Shown here in pieces: positions 37,037-47,419 of a stretch of 64,000 bases of DNA (position 1 is its first letter; each line of letters opens with the position of its first letter). Made by a program: the position numbers and the translations under genes. A model generated the notes under the pieces. The model saw nothing but the letters and a program-made list of their open reading frames with translations. It did not search any database and was not told the DNA's origin. Source of the DNA: Limnobaculum xujianqingii (lineage in GTDB: Bacteria; Pseudomonadota; Gammaproteobacteria; Enterobacterales; Enterobacteriaceae); assembly GCF_013394855.1 (NCBI RefSeq), contig NZ_JABMLK010000001.1, positions 2,251,501 through 2,315,500 of the forward strand, in the 5' to 3' direction.

Positions 37037-37975
37037 TTATCCCTGAATGAATTTTTCACCCAGTTCAATATCTTTGTGCAGTACATCCAGCATTGAATCC
37101 AGCGCTTTTTGCTCAAATGCGCTTAATGTGCCGATCTCTTTTCTGCTCTCAATACCATTCTTACCTAGTACCAGCGGCTGTGCGAAGAAACGTGCATACT
37201 TGCCATCACCCTCAACATAAGCACATTCAACAACGCCTTGCTCACCCTGTAATCCGCGCAGCAGTGACAGAGCAAAACGCGCTGCGGCTTGTCCCATTGA
37301 CAACGTTGCCGATCCACCACCCGCTTTAGCTTCAACCACTTCGGTACCCGCATTTTGGATACGTTTAGTAAGTGACTCGATTTCAGCATCGGTAAAGCTT
37401 ACGCCAGGAATTTGTGATAACAGAGGCAGAATAGTTACCCCTGAATGACCACCAATAACAGGAACTTCTACATCGCCAGGTAACTTACCTTTCAGATCTG
37501 TAACGAAAGTATTAGAACGAATAATGTCCAGAGTAGTAATACCGAACAGTTTATTTTTGTCATAGACACCAGCTTTCTTCAACACTTCTGCCGCAATGGC
37601 TACAGTGGTATTAACTGGGTTGGTGATGATACCAATACAGGCTTTCGGACATACCTGAGCTACCTGCTCAATCAGATTACGTACAATGCCCGCATTAATA
37701 TTGAATAAATCGGAGCGATCCATACCTGGTTTACGTGCAACACCTGCAGAAATTAAAACAATATCAGCACCTTGCAGAGCTGGTTTTGCATCTTCACCGC
37801 TAAAACCGGTGACTTTAACTGCTGTAGGAATATGACTTAAATCAACAGCAACCCCCGGAGTAACCGGTGCGATATCATAGAGAGATAACTCAGACTTCGC
37901 AGGAAGTTGCGTTTTCAGTAACAGGGCTAAAGCCTGACCAATTCCACCGGCTGCGCCAAGAACTGTAATTTTCAT
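37037..37975 (-). CDS. mdh: malate dehydrogenase
   Basis: 312 residues as in E. coli. NAD-binding motif [16 protein letters not shown], substrate Arg in [27 protein letters not shown] and the catalytic His in [11 protein letters not shown]. It oxidises malate to oxaloacetate in the TCA cycle in the cytoplasm. It is divergent from argR as in E. coli. The 288-bp region between them holds three 31-bp repeats. Confidence 0.98.
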   Translation of the reverse strand: MKITVLGAAGGIGQALALLLKTQLPAKSELSLYDIAPVTPGVAVDLSHIPTAVKVTGFSGEDAKPALQGADIVLISAGVARKPGMDRSDLFNINAGIVRNLIEQVAQVCPKACIGIITNPVNTTVAIAAEVLKKAGVYDKNKLFGITTLDIIRSNTFVTDLKGKLPGDVEVPVIGGHSGVTILPLLSQIPGVSFTDAEIESLTKRIQNAGTEVVEAKAGGGSATLSMGQAAARFALSLLRGLQGEQGVVECAYVEGDGKYARFFAQPLVLGKNGIESRKEIGTLSAFEQKALDSMLDVLHKDIELGEKFIQG

Positions 37976-38099
37976 TCATTACTCCTTTTGTTTTTGCTTA
38001 TTTTGATGTGTAACTAAAATGCAACATCAAGCTTAGAGGATCGTGAGCATAATCACCAATCCTTAGATTTAAGATTGAGATATGCTGCAAAGAATAATT

Positions 38100-38190
38100 A
38101 ATTAAAAACATTTTGGTCACATAAATCAGGAATTAAAAACGTTTTGGTCGTGAGAATCAGGAGTTAAATGCATTTTAATCACAACAATAC
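38100..38190. repeat. three imperfect 31-bp tandem repeats between mdh and argR
   Basis: Units start at 38100, 38131 and 38162 with the pattern AATTAAAAAC(A/G)TTTTGGTC followed by GAATCAGG-like ends. The first two differ at about six positions; the third is more diverged. Perfect helical phasing (31 bp) in a divergent promoter region suggests repeated binding sites for one regulator. Confidence 0.6.
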
Positions 38191-38263
38191 GTAAAGACTT
38201 TTGAGTACTCGGCCATTTTTATTCATAATGCTAGTATTGTTATCCAACTATCGACGGTGCAAG

Positions 38264-38734
38264 ATGCGAAGCCCAACAAAACAAGATGATTTGGTGAAGG
38301 CGTTTAAAGCGCTGTTAAAAGAAGAAAAACTCAGTTCTCAGGGAGAAATCGTCCAGGCTTTACAGGATGAAGGCTTTGAGAATATTAATCAGTCCAAAGT
38401 CTCCCGCATGCTAACCAAATTTGGCGCAGTACGAATTCGTAACGCTAAAATGGAGATGGTGTATTGCCTGCCAACTGAGCTGGGCGTGCCCACTGCAACC
38501 AGCCCGCTAAAAAACCTGATTCTGGATATTGATTATAACGATGCTCTGGTAGTTATCCGCACTAGTCCCGGTGCCGCGCAACTTCTGGCACGATTACTCG
38601 ATTCAATCGGTAAATCAGAAGGAATTCTCGGTACTATCGCCGGTGATGATACGATTTTTACCACCCCAGCCAGAGGATTTAGCGTAGAGCAGCTTTACCA
38701 GGCAATTCTCGATTTGTTTGAGCAGGAACTCTAA
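38264..38734 (+). CDS. argR: arginine repressor ArgR
   Basis: 156 residues, same as E. coli, from ATG 38264 ([20 protein letters not shown]); the frame extends 21 codons upstream. The winged helix has [20 protein letters not shown] then [20 protein letters not shown]. The C-terminal arginine-binding/hexamer domain has [16 protein letters not shown] and [10 protein letters not shown]. It represses arginine biosynthesis and is a cofactor in Xer recombination. It converges with mpl across a shared terminator. Confidence 0.98.
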   Translation: MRSPTKQDDLVKAFKALLKEEKLSSQGEIVQALQDEGFENINQSKVSRMLTKFGAVRIRNAKMEMVYCLPTELGVPTATSPLKNLILDIDYNDALVVIRTSPGAAQLLARLLDSIGKSEGILGTIAGDDTIFTTPARGFSVEQLYQAILDLFEQEL

Positions 38735-38750
38735 TCACGCTCAAAAAACT

Positions 38751-38776
38751 AAGGCCTTCCAAAGAAGGCCTTTTTT
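38751..38776. terminator. bidirectional terminator between argR and mpl
   Basis: AAGGCCTTC-CAAA-GAAGGCC followed by T6 on the plus strand; an A-rich left side gives a T run on the minus strand too. Confidence 0.85.
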
Positions 38777-38791
38777 ACATATCAATTCAAG

Positions 38792-40165
38792 TTACTGGGT
38801 ATCTTTTTGCTTTTGTTTCAGCCCAGCCAACAGCTTATCGTGAATACCGCCAAAGCCGCCGTTACTCATAACCAGAATGTTATCTCCCGGCTGAGCACTG
38901 CGAACAATCATATCTACCAAGGCATCCAGATCGCCAGACCAGTGAGCCGGTTGAATACAGGCATCAGTTACATCAGAAACCTGCCATGGAAGATTTGCTG
39001 GCTGAAGCAAGAAGACTTCATCCGCCCGGCCAAATGCCGGTGCCAATTCATCTTTGCTCACCCCCATCTTCATGGTGTTTGAACGGGGCTCCAGCACCGC
39101 CAGAATACGTGCCGTGCCGCCAACCTTGCTGCGTAGAGCCGTCAGTGTGGCCAGAATCGCTGTTGGGTGATGGGCAAAGTCATCATAAACAGTAACGCCA
39201 TTAACTTCACCGCGTAACTCCAGACGGCGACGAGCATTAATAAAGTCATCTAACGCACGGCAGGCATCCTGAGGCTGAACACCTACGTGACGAGCAGCTG
39301 CAACAGCCATCAGGCCATTTTGCATATTATGCTCACCCACCAGCGACCAGTTAACTTCGCCGACTACTTCGCCGTTTAACAGCACCTGATAGTGACTGGC
39401 GTCGACCGTGATTTTATTCGCTGCCCATGTGTGTCCTTCACCGGTCGTTTCCAGTTCACTCCAGCACCCCATATTAATCACATGCTTTAAGTTCAGATCG
39501 TTTTCCGGCAATAAAATCTTGCCTTGTCCCGGAACTAAACGCACCAAATGGTGGAACTGTTTCTGGATTGCACGCAAATCTTCGAATATATCTGCATGGT
39601 CAAACTCAAGGTTGTTCAGTACCAGAGTACGTGGGCAGTAATGAACGAATTTAGAGCGCTTATCAAAAAAGGCGCTGTCATATTCATCGGCTTCAATCAC
39701 AAAAAATGGGCTGTCACCCAGACGAGCGGAGACATCGAAATTTCCCGGTACGCCGCCAATAACAAAACCTGGCTTATAACCACAACTTTCTAAAATCCAG
39801 GTCGCCATACCAGCGGTAGTGGTTTTACCGTGAGTTCCAGCAATAGCTACCACCCAACGATCGCGTAATACATTGTCATGCAACCACTGAGGTCCGGAAG
39901 TGTATGGGATACCCTCTTCCAACACTGTTTCAACACAAGGATTACCGCGCCCCATGGCATTACCAATAATGACCAGGTCTGGACGAGGGTTAAGCTGTGA
40001 TGGAGAATATCCCTGAATGAGGTCGATACCCTGTTTTTCTAACAGCGTACTCATCGGTGGATAAACGTTAGCATCAGAGCCTGTGACCTGATGTCCGAGG
40101 ACACGGGCCAACATGGCAATACCGCCCATAAAAGTGCCACAAATACCAAGAATATGAATATGCAT
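38792..40165 (-). CDS. mpl: UDP-N-acetylmuramate:L-alanyl-gamma-D-glutamyl-meso-diaminopimelate ligase
   Basis: 457 residues as in E. coli. N-terminal Rossmann MHIHILGICGTFMGGIAMLA, ATP loop AIAGTHGKTTTAGM, central VIEADEYDSAFFDKRSKFVH, and the C-terminal domain with DDFAHHPTAI. It recycles murein tripeptide onto UDP-MurNAc. It is divergent from fbp (171 bp between starts) as in E. coli. Its neighbour on the other side, argR, is from a different part of the E. coli map. Confidence 0.97.
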   Translation of the reverse strand: MHIHILGICGTFMGGIAMLARVLGHQVTGSDANVYPPMSTLLEKQGIDLIQGYSPSQLNPRPDLVIIGNAMGRGNPCVETVLEEGIPYTSGPQWLHDNVLRDRWVVAIAGTHGKTTTAGMATWILESCGYKPGFVIGGVPGNFDVSARLGDSPFFVIEADEYDSAFFDKRSKFVHYCPRTLVLNNLEFDHADIFEDLRAIQKQFHHLVRLVPGQGKILLPENDLNLKHVINMGCWSELETTGEGHTWAANKITVDASHYQVLLNGEVVGEVNWSLVGEHNMQNGLMAVAAARHVGVQPQDACRALDDFINARRRLELRGEVNGVTVYDDFAHHPTAILATLTALRSKVGGTARILAVLEPRSNTMKMGVSKDELAPAFGRADEVFLLQPANLPWQVSDVTDACIQPAHWSGDLDALVDMIVRSAQPGDNILVMSNGGFGGIHDKLLAGLKQKQKDTQ

Positions 40166-40336
40166 TATATTTCCAGTTTTTGGTGTATCGAGTTAGCTCT
40201 CATTCTAACGCCTCAGGTAGGTTATAAGAAGGGGAATAACCTATCAATTTCTTTAACCTTTAGTTAAAATTTCCCCACACATAACACGGATGGCATACCA
40301 TCGCCATTATACCTTCGGTTGACTCAGGAATCGTTC

Positions 40337-41341
40337 ATGAAAACGTTAGGCGAATTTATCGTCGAGAAGCAACAAGACTTCCCTCACGCTACAGGCGAAC
40401 TTACTTCACTGCTTTCTGCAATTAAACTAGGCGCTAAAATTATTCACCGTGATATAAATAAAGCGGGCCTGGTTGACATTCTGGGAACCAATGGAGCTTC
40501 TAACGTACAGGGTGAAGCTCAGATGAAGCTTGATCTGTATGCCAACGAAAAGCTAAAGGCCGCATTAATAGCCCGTGGCGAAGTGGCAGGAATTGCCTCC
40601 GAAGAAGAAGACGACATTGTTGTTTTTGAAGGCGAACGCGCTACTCATGCAAAATATGTTGTCTTAATGGATCCACTGGATGGTTCTTCAAATATCGATG
40701 TAAACGTCTCTGTAGGTACCATTTTCTCTATCTATCGTCGTATTACACCAATCGGTCAGCCAATCACCGAAGCTGACTTCTTACAGCCTGGTAACCGTCA
40801 GGTTGCTGCGGGCTACGTGGTTTATGGTTCATCAACCATGCTGGTATACACTACTGGTGTTGGTGTGCATGCCTTTACTTACGACTCTTCTATTGGGGTG
40901 TTCTGCCTGTCCCATGAAAAAGTTCGTTTCCCAACCAAAGGGAACATGTACTCCATTAACGAAGGTAACTATATTAAGTTTCCATTAGGGGTTAAAAAAT
41001 ACCTCAAATTCTGTCAGGAACAGGATGAATCTACCGGTCGACCTTATACCTCCCGCTATATTGGTTCGCTGGTAGCTGACTTCCACCGTAACCTGCTGAA
41101 GGGGGGAATTTATCTCTACCCAAGCACAGCTTCACACCCGAAAGGTAAACTTCGTTTACTTTACGAGTGCAACCCAATGGCCTTCCTGGCTGAACAGGCT
41201 GGTGGTCGTGCCAGTGATGGGTTCAAACGTATTCTGGACATTGTTCCGGAAGAGCTTCACCAACGTATGCCGCTATTTATCGGCACAGAATCTATGGTTA
41301 AAGATGCTGAACGTTTCATGCATAACTATCCGGATGAGTAG
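40337..41341 (+). CDS. fbp: fructose-1,6-bisphosphatase class I
   Basis: 334 residues from ATG 40337 ([20 protein letters not shown]), preceded by AGGA; E. coli has 332. Metal site EEEDD and [20 protein letters not shown], substrate region [12 protein letters not shown], and the C-terminal [19 protein letters not shown]. It is the gluconeogenic phosphatase, inhibited by AMP in the family. It is a single gene with its own terminator. Confidence 0.98.
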   Translation: MKTLGEFIVEKQQDFPHATGELTSLLSAIKLGAKIIHRDINKAGLVDILGTNGASNVQGEAQMKLDLYANEKLKAALIARGEVAGIASEEEDDIVVFEGERATHAKYVVLMDPLDGSSNIDVNVSVGTIFSIYRRITPIGQPITEADFLQPGNRQVAAGYVVYGSSTMLVYTTGVGVHAFTYDSSIGVFCLSHEKVRFPTKGNMYSINEGNYIKFPLGVKKYLKFCQEQDESTGRPYTSRYIGSLVADFHRNLLKGGIYLYPSTASHPKGKLRLLYECNPMAFLAEQAGGRASDGFKRILDIVPEELHQRMPLFIGTESMVKDAERFMHNYPDE

Positions 41342-41372
41342 TATTTCTCATCTATAGATAAGCAAGTGTTAG

Positions 41373-41399
41373 AAAGGGCAGATATTTCTGCCCTTTTTT
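41373..41399 (+). terminator. fbp terminator
   Basis: AAAGGGCAGA-TAT-TTCTGCCC followed by T6. Confidence 0.88.
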
Positions 41400-41535
41400 A
41401 TTGTTGCTGTACAAAAACTTGATCAATTTAACAAAATTAAACATTTTCATTCATATTTATTAACATTGTCGGGAATCATTACCTTTTAACGATTAAGATA
41501 TCAGTATCAATCTGATCGTTATTAGAGAGAATGAC

Positions 41536-42282
41536 ATGCTGGAACACCTTCAGTGGATCGATCTGATCGTCATTGGCGTGGGATTAACCATAGCCTATAT
41601 CATTTTTGGTATTACCGGTTTTGGCACTGCTCTGATTGCCAGTCCATTACTGGCTTTCTTTATTCCGGTAGATAAAATCGTTCCTCTGTTAGCCCTGTTG
41701 GATTGCTCAGCTGCTATCACCAATGTGATGCGTGACAGAAAAAATGCCGTAATGAGCGAAATTAAACGACTGGTTCCCTTGATGATTATTGGTAGCTTAT
41801 TGGGAGCTGCAATTCTGCTCTATACCAATCCAGACAACTTATTAATTTATCTGGCCGTGTTTGTTATCGCTTATTCGCTTTACTCTCTGAGCGGCTTTAA
41901 GCCCAATACGCAATTTACCCCAAAAGCTTCGGTGCCATTCGGTTTTATTGGTGGTATTTTCAGCGCCCTGTTTGGCAGCGGTGGATTCATTTATGCAATT
42001 TATCTGTCAGGGCGGATCCCCGATAAAAATGATATTCGGGTTACTCAGAGCACTTTAATTGGGTTAAGCACTTTCACTCGCATAGTGATATTTCTGATTG
42101 CTGGTGTTTATACCGACTGGTCATTCCTTTCTATGACATTAGCCCTGTTCCCGGCCATGATTATCGGCGTCTTTATTGGCCGCCGTATCACACTGGCGCT
42201 TTCCAGAGAAAACTTTCTACGTATCATTAATTTGGTGATTCTGGTTTCAGGTATCAGTTTGCTGATTCGTGCTGTTATTTAG
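41536..42282 (+). CDS. TauE/SafE-family (DUF81) membrane transporter
   Basis: 248 residues with about eight membrane helices. Conserved DUF81 signatures: GITGFGTALIASPLLAFF near the start and GGIFSALFGSGGFIYAIYL in the second half. Family members export sulfite, organosulfonates or other anions; the substrate here is unknown. GAGAGA precedes the ATG. It lies between fbp and ppa and has no tight operon partner. Confidence 0.85.
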   Translation: MLEHLQWIDLIVIGVGLTIAYIIFGITGFGTALIASPLLAFFIPVDKIVPLLALLDCSAAITNVMRDRKNAVMSEIKRLVPLMIIGSLLGAAILLYTNPDNLLIYLAVFVIAYSLYSLSGFKPNTQFTPKASVPFGFIGGIFSALFGSGGFIYAIYLSGRIPDKNDIRVTQSTLIGLSTFTRIVIFLIAGVYTDWSFLSMTLALFPAMIIGVFIGRRITLALSRENFLRIINLVILVSGISLLIRAVI

Positions 42283-42371
42283 CGATTTGTATAAAAATTG
42301 ACTTGTTATTATTGTTTACATTTATAAAACATTTATAATAATTTTGTTTTACAACTCTCTGAGGCTGGATA

Positions 42372-42485
42372 ATGAATAACATCATCAATAAAAGTATTGT
42401 TGCACTGATTTCTATCTGCGCATTATCCGGCATCGGTGGCGTTGCGCTGGCAGGTTTAATCATCTATACCCACTCAATCTCCTGA
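42372..42485 (+). CDS. 37-residue single-pass small membrane protein
   Basis: ATG 42372 has GAGG at eleven bases upstream, and the frame ends in TGA at 42483. The product has a short polar N-terminus (MNNIINK), one hydrophobic helix (SIVALISICALSGIGGVALA then GLIIY) and a short tail THSIS. The DNA composition is like that of the neighbours and the frame starts right after a plausible AT-rich promoter region. No known family. Small proteins of this shape often modulate membrane complexes, but nothing indicates a partner here. Confidence 0.45.
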   Translation: MNNIINKSIVALISICALSGIGGVALAGLIIYTHSIS

Positions 42486-42694
42486 TAGCACCACTTCAGT
42501 TCTGACACCAGAAGATAACGGTTTTCTGGCTGCCCCGTGTTGGTATAAATCTTCTGACCTCAATGTTTTAATGTATCTATTTGATTAATATTTAATTAAA
42601 AGCAATCTTGTCAAAAATTGAAGATTCCGCTCCAGAGTCGGCTATAATAGGCGCCAACTGTAACCCAACTTTATTTGAGCAAAAGGAAATAGAG

Positions 42695-43222
42695 ATGAGC
42701 CTTAATTTAGTCCCGGCAGGAAAAGACCTTCCGGAAGATATCTACGTTGTTATTGAAATCCCTGCCAATGCTGATCCAATCAAATACGAAGTAGACAAAG
42801 AGACTGGTGCTATTTTTGTTGACCGTTTTATGTCAACCGCCATGTTCTACCCGTGCAACTATGGCTACATTAACCACACATTATCTCTGGATGGGGATCC
42901 GGTTGACGTTTTAGTCCCAACACCTTATCCACTGCTGCCTGGCTCTGTTATCCGCTGCCGTCCGGTTGGCGTACTGAAGATGACTGATGAATCAGGGGAA
43001 GACGCTAAATTAGTTGCCGTTCCTCACACCAAGCTGAGCAAAGAATACGATCACATCAAAGATGTTAACGATTTGCCTGAGCTGCTGCGCGCACAAATCA
43101 CTCACTTCTTTGAACACTATAAAGATTTAGAAAAAGGCAAATGGGTGAAAGTTGACGGTTGGGATAACGCCGCCGCCGCTAAAGCTGAAATCATGGCCTC
43201 TTTCGAACGCGCTAAAAAGTAA
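42695..43222 (+). CDS. ppa: inorganic pyrophosphatase
   Basis: 175 residues from ATG 42695 ([20 protein letters not shown]), with AAAGGAAAT upstream; E. coli has 176. Active site [23 protein letters not shown] with the three metal-binding Asp residues, and [14 protein letters not shown] near the end. It hydrolyses pyrophosphate in the cytoplasm and is essential. The terminator follows at once. Confidence 0.98.
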   Translation: MSLNLVPAGKDLPEDIYVVIEIPANADPIKYEVDKETGAIFVDRFMSTAMFYPCNYGYINHTLSLDGDPVDVLVPTPYPLLPGSVIRCRPVGVLKMTDESGEDAKLVAVPHTKLSKEYDHIKDVNDLPELLRAQITHFFEHYKDLEKGKWVKVDGWDNAAAAKAEIMASFERAKK

Positions 43223-43241
43223 TTTCGCGGTTGATAAACGT

Positions 43242-43270
43242 AAAAAGAGCGCTAAACAGCGCTCTTTTTT
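43242..43270 (+). terminator. ppa terminator
   Basis: AAAAAGAGCGCT-AAAC-AGCGCTC then T6, 19 bp after the stop. Confidence 0.88.
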
Positions 43271-43316
43271 GTGGTTATATATCTTAGTGATTAAGATTAG
43301 CCGACATCAACTACTA

Positions 43317-43664
43317 CTACTCATCATGCTTACGGTGAACCCAGTCACCGCTATCAATACGCTTAAGCCCTTCCACAGAATGCAAATACAGATACATCCA
43401 TGCACTTCCATAAGGCGTTTGTACCAGCTCTCGCTTATAGTCCCGCGTATCATTTTTCAGCTCGTCAAGCTCAGCCAGAATGGATGAATCAATGCGATAA
43501 ACCTCGCAGTCGATCTCTCCCTCTCCTTTAATCACGGCAGGGTAGTGCCCTAAATCATACAGCTCGTAGCCAGCAATGCGATATTCACCAAGCCACTGGG
43601 CGTTTGTCATCCAGTGACTATTACCCTGACCCCGTCGTAAACTACCATAAACAATAATTCGCAT
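43317..43664 (-). CDS. ytfP: gamma-glutamylcyclotransferase-fold protein YtfP
   Basis: 115 residues from ATG 43664 (MRIIVYGSLRRGQGNSHWMT). The GGCT-like fold has the signature YGSLRRGQGN, then LGEYRIAGYELYDLGHYPAV and the acidic catalytic-type residue in ELDELKND. The physiological substrate of YtfP is unknown. The start overlaps the region of the tamB stop by two to three bases, so it is the third gene of tamA-tamB-ytfP, as in E. coli. Confidence 0.93.
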   Translation of the reverse strand: MRIIVYGSLRRGQGNSHWMTNAQWLGEYRIAGYELYDLGHYPAVIKGEGEIDCEVYRIDSSILAELDELKNDTRDYKRELVQTPYGSAWMYLYLHSVEGLKRIDSGDWVHRKHDE

Positions 43665-43666
43665 AA

Positions 43667-46600
43667 TCAAAACTCAAACTGATAGAGCAAATCCAACGCC
43701 TGATCGATACCAGACACCGCTTCAAGATACAATTTTGGCATCAGTCGATAGCGTAAAGTTAATGTTGCCAGTGAGTCAAAGATCCCTACACCATATTTTA
43801 CCTGTAAGCCCGGCATAATATAGCCACTCACTACAACAGAAGAGCTGTCGCCGACACCTTGCGTATCCAGTGATAAATTTTTAACGCCAAAAGCTTCACC
43901 GATCTGTCCAACCAGTTTACCGCTCTTAGCAACACCTATTCCAATCAGCATCGAGGTCATCATATCACTGTCACCACCACCACTGTCCAGCCCCTGCCCT
44001 CTGAGCAGGTAAGATAGCGCTTGTTCCTGTGACATTGCCGGGTCTGAGAAAATCTCTACTTTCGGTTCACTGGCAAGCCCGGTGACTCGAACCCCGGCAG
44101 TAACATCATTCTCTGTTGCATCAGGATTACGAATAGCCTCCAGATTCAGCATTGGCTGATCGGCCGCTCCGGCAAACAAGATCTGGCCTTTACGAATCAC
44201 CAAATCCTGCCCATAAGCGCGGAAAGAACCACTCGGAATATTAACCTGACCGTTTAAACCCAGTCCTTTTTTATCCTGGGCAACTTTTAAATCGCCCTGT
44301 AAACGCGCTTTTAAGCCAAATGCATTAATTGCAACGTTATTACCGATATGAATAACTAAGTTACTGTTAATTGGTATCGATGCCGTTTTGGTTTCAATCG
44401 GTTTTAGCTGGTTGTCCAGCATCACTTCATCAGAAGAAATACCTGTAGCACTTTCAGGGATCTCTTCTACTGTGATTCTGGCCCATGGCACGCCAACAGA
44501 ACCATTTAACGTTAACAATTGAGGTGTTGCCTCAAAAACAATATCAGGAGAAACATCCAGCATCACTGTTGGCGGCATAGAAATGCGAATCCGGTCGCCT
44601 TTTGCCGTAATTGATGCTCTCCATGCATTAATTTGACGCCAGTCGGCATTACCCCCAAGGTTCAACGAACCTTTCTCAGTCTGAATAAGGCCAGTTAATT
44701 CAGAACTGGTACCGCTAAAGTTCAGAGCAATTCGCCCATCTTTAACCGTCAAAGGAACCATCTGGGTATTTAACTTCAGTTGTTCAAGTACCAGAGGACC
44801 AGAAATTCTTGGGTTTTGCGCATTACCGGACAGACTTAAATTGGCATTCAACACGCCATCAGCTTTTTCGCTACTCAGCAATACTGGCTTTAATAATGCG
44901 AGAGAAAATGCATCGATTTTCACGTTACCAGACAAATTACGGCTATTTTGCGGATCATTCACCTGAAGATTAACGCTGAAACTACCGTTATTGGCTATTT
45001 TCATCAACCAGTTAAGCTGGGCCCGATTCCCCGTCAGGTTAGCATCCAGCTTCATATCATCCAGCACCACAGGCAATGGACGACCATTAACGATTTGGGT
45101 TACTGCAACGCCATCACCTTTCAGCAGTACTTTTGCCTGAGGTAATCCACCGTTTGCTTTCCAACTGATATCCGCATTACCGCTAAATACCCCTTTAGCT
45201 TTGGTATCTCTGTCCAGCAATGGCGCCAGCATTGCTAAATCAAAACGACTAAGCACAATCGAAGCCTGACCATTCGGGCCTGCCTCAATGGTTTTTGGTA
45301 CACAAAGTTCTGCGTTCGGGTTACGCCAGCAGTGAGAGCCAATGCTGATAGTTTGCTGTGCGTTACGATAGTCTAACGCCACATCTTGCGAAGTTTTCCA
45401 TTCACCAACGGGCGTGTCAAATCGGGTATTGCTCAACGCACCTTTCCAACGTTCGCTGGCCCGATCAAAACTACCGGATAATGCCAACTGGCCAGAAACT
45501 GGTTTACCATTAATATTCAGCTTAAGCTGGTGCTTACTTTCATTACCTTCTGCATCAAGATTCAGTTGGCTGACATTTAAGTCGCCCTGTTTTAAACCGC
45601 TTATTGCCAGCGCCAGAACCCCTTTAACCTGTGATTCTGAAGTGATATCACTGTTCAGAGAAACTTTAGCAATTTGCATATCCTGCCAGCCTAAGCCATT
45701 TGCCGTTACATCAGCTAACAGTTGTGGCGCTTTTGCATTCCCTCTGAGTTTCACCGTACCTTTAGCAACACCGCTTAATCCCGGCAGCATCCCCGTCAAT
45801 TTAGGCGCATTAATATCTGCATCTAATACCCATTTATTAGCCAGATCCCCTTTAACATCAACGGTATTGGGACCCAAAGCCAAATTAATACCAGGAATCA
45901 CCCACTGTCCGGCATCATTGCCTTTTAGCGAGCCGGTAGCACTCAGCCGATTTTGCTTCACCAGACCATTCAGATTAAGTTCCGGTACCTCAACCTGCCA
46001 GCTTCCACCATTCAAACTGCCTTTAGTACTCACTTTCCCGTTGAGGCTTACCGGCCATTCTGGCCACTGTTTCGCGGTATTGATACCATCAATAGTTAAC
46101 AGTGAGCGCCAACTAATAGCATTACTCCAGTCAACGACACCATTCATCTCTGCCTTGCCCTGCAAGGCATTTAAACGCAGACGAGATAAATTGAACTGTT
46201 GAATATTACCTTTACCATCAACCTGTACATTAGCAGGAGGAATATCTGTTCCTTCAACGGCTGAACGTAAAGACAATGCATAATCGGTAGCTTTTCCGGT
46301 CAAACGCAGACGAGTGTCATTAACTTTATAATCAACTTTTCCCGTCAGTGGCCAACGAACCTGCTTACTCTCCAACGTTAGTGCCAGAGGTAATCCTGCT
46401 GTAGCCAGCTCAGTCTCTGCTTTTAACTGAGCACCAACCGGACCAGAGGCATTAAGATCAACGGTTAACTGACCGGTAATTTCACCACCGGCAACTAGCT
46501 TAACTTTCTCACCTTTCAAAGAAGGGTCATTGACGGTTCCATTAAGAGTAAGATTCACCGGCCAGTTGCCATTCATGGTGACTTCACCAGTCAGAGCAGC

Positions 46601-47419
46601 AATTCCCTCTGGTGCATTCACTTTTAATGATTGAATCTGAATATGAGACTCTTTACTGATAGCCTGTAGCTCCAGCCGGTCTATCTGAATCGGTGTACTT
46701 CCCGCCAACCGTAAATCTTCACCAATCAAGCCTGGCAGATTAAAATCCATCGGCAGAGGCACTTCCGGCAATGATGCCAATAGAGGCTCAGCAAATAATT
46801 GCTTCAGCATCTCTCCGGTGGTTTGTTGTGGACCAGTCGGGGCTGGTTCTGGCTCCGACGACTCGGGTAACACCACCAATAGTTGACGAATAGTGGTTGG
46901 TTGAATGGACACTTCACGCTGCTGCCAGTTAGCGGCGGTACGGAACTCATTCAAACTAATAGCAATATCGTCAACAGTAACATTGACGTTATTTAAACGA
47001 AGCAGGTTAAGGGCGATAGGATAAGGGGTTTGAATATCGGTAACCGGTTCACTGTCCGGGTCATCAATAACATCAGACGATGGGATCTCGCTGGTATTAA
47101 CCTTAACATCAACATCGGTGGCAGTAATGGCATTAACACAAATCTTCTTGTTGGTAATGCAGCCCAAATTTAATGACAGATGAAACTCACCAACACCAAC
47201 ATCAATACCGGGCATAGCGTAGCTGACTTTCGACAGCGTCAGATCACGCCATCCCCCATCGACTTTGCCAATTTGTAATCCGGATACCAGACGAGGTGCC
47301 TGATTAAGGACAAAATGTAACCCGCTCTGGGTTCCCAATAGCCACGCCAGTGCACCACATAGCAGCACTATCAACAGTAACAAAGCAATCAGAACTCGTT
47401 TAACCCACTTCATCCTCAT
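43667..47419 (-). CDS. tamB: translocation and assembly module subunit TamB
   Basis: 1250 residues (E. coli 1259). One N-terminal signal anchor (residues ~7-28, [20 protein letters not shown]) and a long periplasmic beta-rich body. The C-terminal DUF490 part is strongly conserved: [20 protein letters not shown] then [20 protein letters not shown] and the last residues LDLLYQFEF. TamB spans the periplasm as a hydrophobic groove that moves phospholipids and works with TamA. The ATG overlaps the tamA stop (ATGA), so translation is coupled. Confidence 0.97.
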   Translation of the reverse strand: MRMKWVKRVLIALLLLIVLLCGALAWLLGTQSGLHFVLNQAPRLVSGLQIGKVDGGWRDLTLSKVSYAMPGIDVGVGEFHLSLNLGCITNKKICVNAITATDVDVKVNTSEIPSSDVIDDPDSEPVTDIQTPYPIALNLLRLNNVNVTVDDIAISLNEFRTAANWQQREVSIQPTTIRQLLVVLPESSEPEPAPTGPQQTTGEMLKQLFAEPLLASLPEVPLPMDFNLPGLIGEDLRLAGSTPIQIDRLELQAISKESHIQIQSLKVNAPEGIAALTGEVTMNGNWPVNLTLNGTVNDPSLKGEKVKLVAGGEITGQLTVDLNASGPVGAQLKAETELATAGLPLALTLESKQVRWPLTGKVDYKVNDTRLRLTGKATDYALSLRSAVEGTDIPPANVQVDGKGNIQQFNLSRLRLNALQGKAEMNGVVDWSNAISWRSLLTIDGINTAKQWPEWPVSLNGKVSTKGSLNGGSWQVEVPELNLNGLVKQNRLSATGSLKGNDAGQWVIPGINLALGPNTVDVKGDLANKWVLDADINAPKLTGMLPGLSGVAKGTVKLRGNAKAPQLLADVTANGLGWQDMQIAKVSLNSDITSESQVKGVLALAISGLKQGDLNVSQLNLDAEGNESKHQLKLNINGKPVSGQLALSGSFDRASERWKGALSNTRFDTPVGEWKTSQDVALDYRNAQQTISIGSHCWRNPNAELCVPKTIEAGPNGQASIVLSRFDLAMLAPLLDRDTKAKGVFSGNADISWKANGGLPQAKVLLKGDGVAVTQIVNGRPLPVVLDDMKLDANLTGNRAQLNWLMKIANNGSFSVNLQVNDPQNSRNLSGNVKIDAFSLALLKPVLLSSEKADGVLNANLSLSGNAQNPRISGPLVLEQLKLNTQMVPLTVKDGRIALNFSGTSSELTGLIQTEKGSLNLGGNADWRQINAWRASITAKGDRIRISMPPTVMLDVSPDIVFEATPQLLTLNGSVGVPWARITVEEIPESATGISSDEVMLDNQLKPIETKTASIPINSNLVIHIGNNVAINAFGLKARLQGDLKVAQDKKGLGLNGQVNIPSGSFRAYGQDLVIRKGQILFAGAADQPMLNLEAIRNPDATENDVTAGVRVTGLASEPKVEIFSDPAMSQEQALSYLLRGQGLDSGGGDSDMMTSMLIGIGVAKSGKLVGQIGEAFGVKNLSLDTQGVGDSSSVVVSGYIMPGLQVKYGVGIFDSLATLTLRYRLMPKLYLEAVSGIDQALDLLYQFEF

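Noticed and set aside
38100..38190. 31-bp repeats considered as a CRISPR array
   Set aside because: The units are contiguous with no spacers, and only three imperfect copies exist.
45414..46202. 262-codon plus-strand frame inside tamB
   Set aside because: It is entirely antisense to conserved tamB sequence, with no ribosome site and no family; it is a shadow frame.
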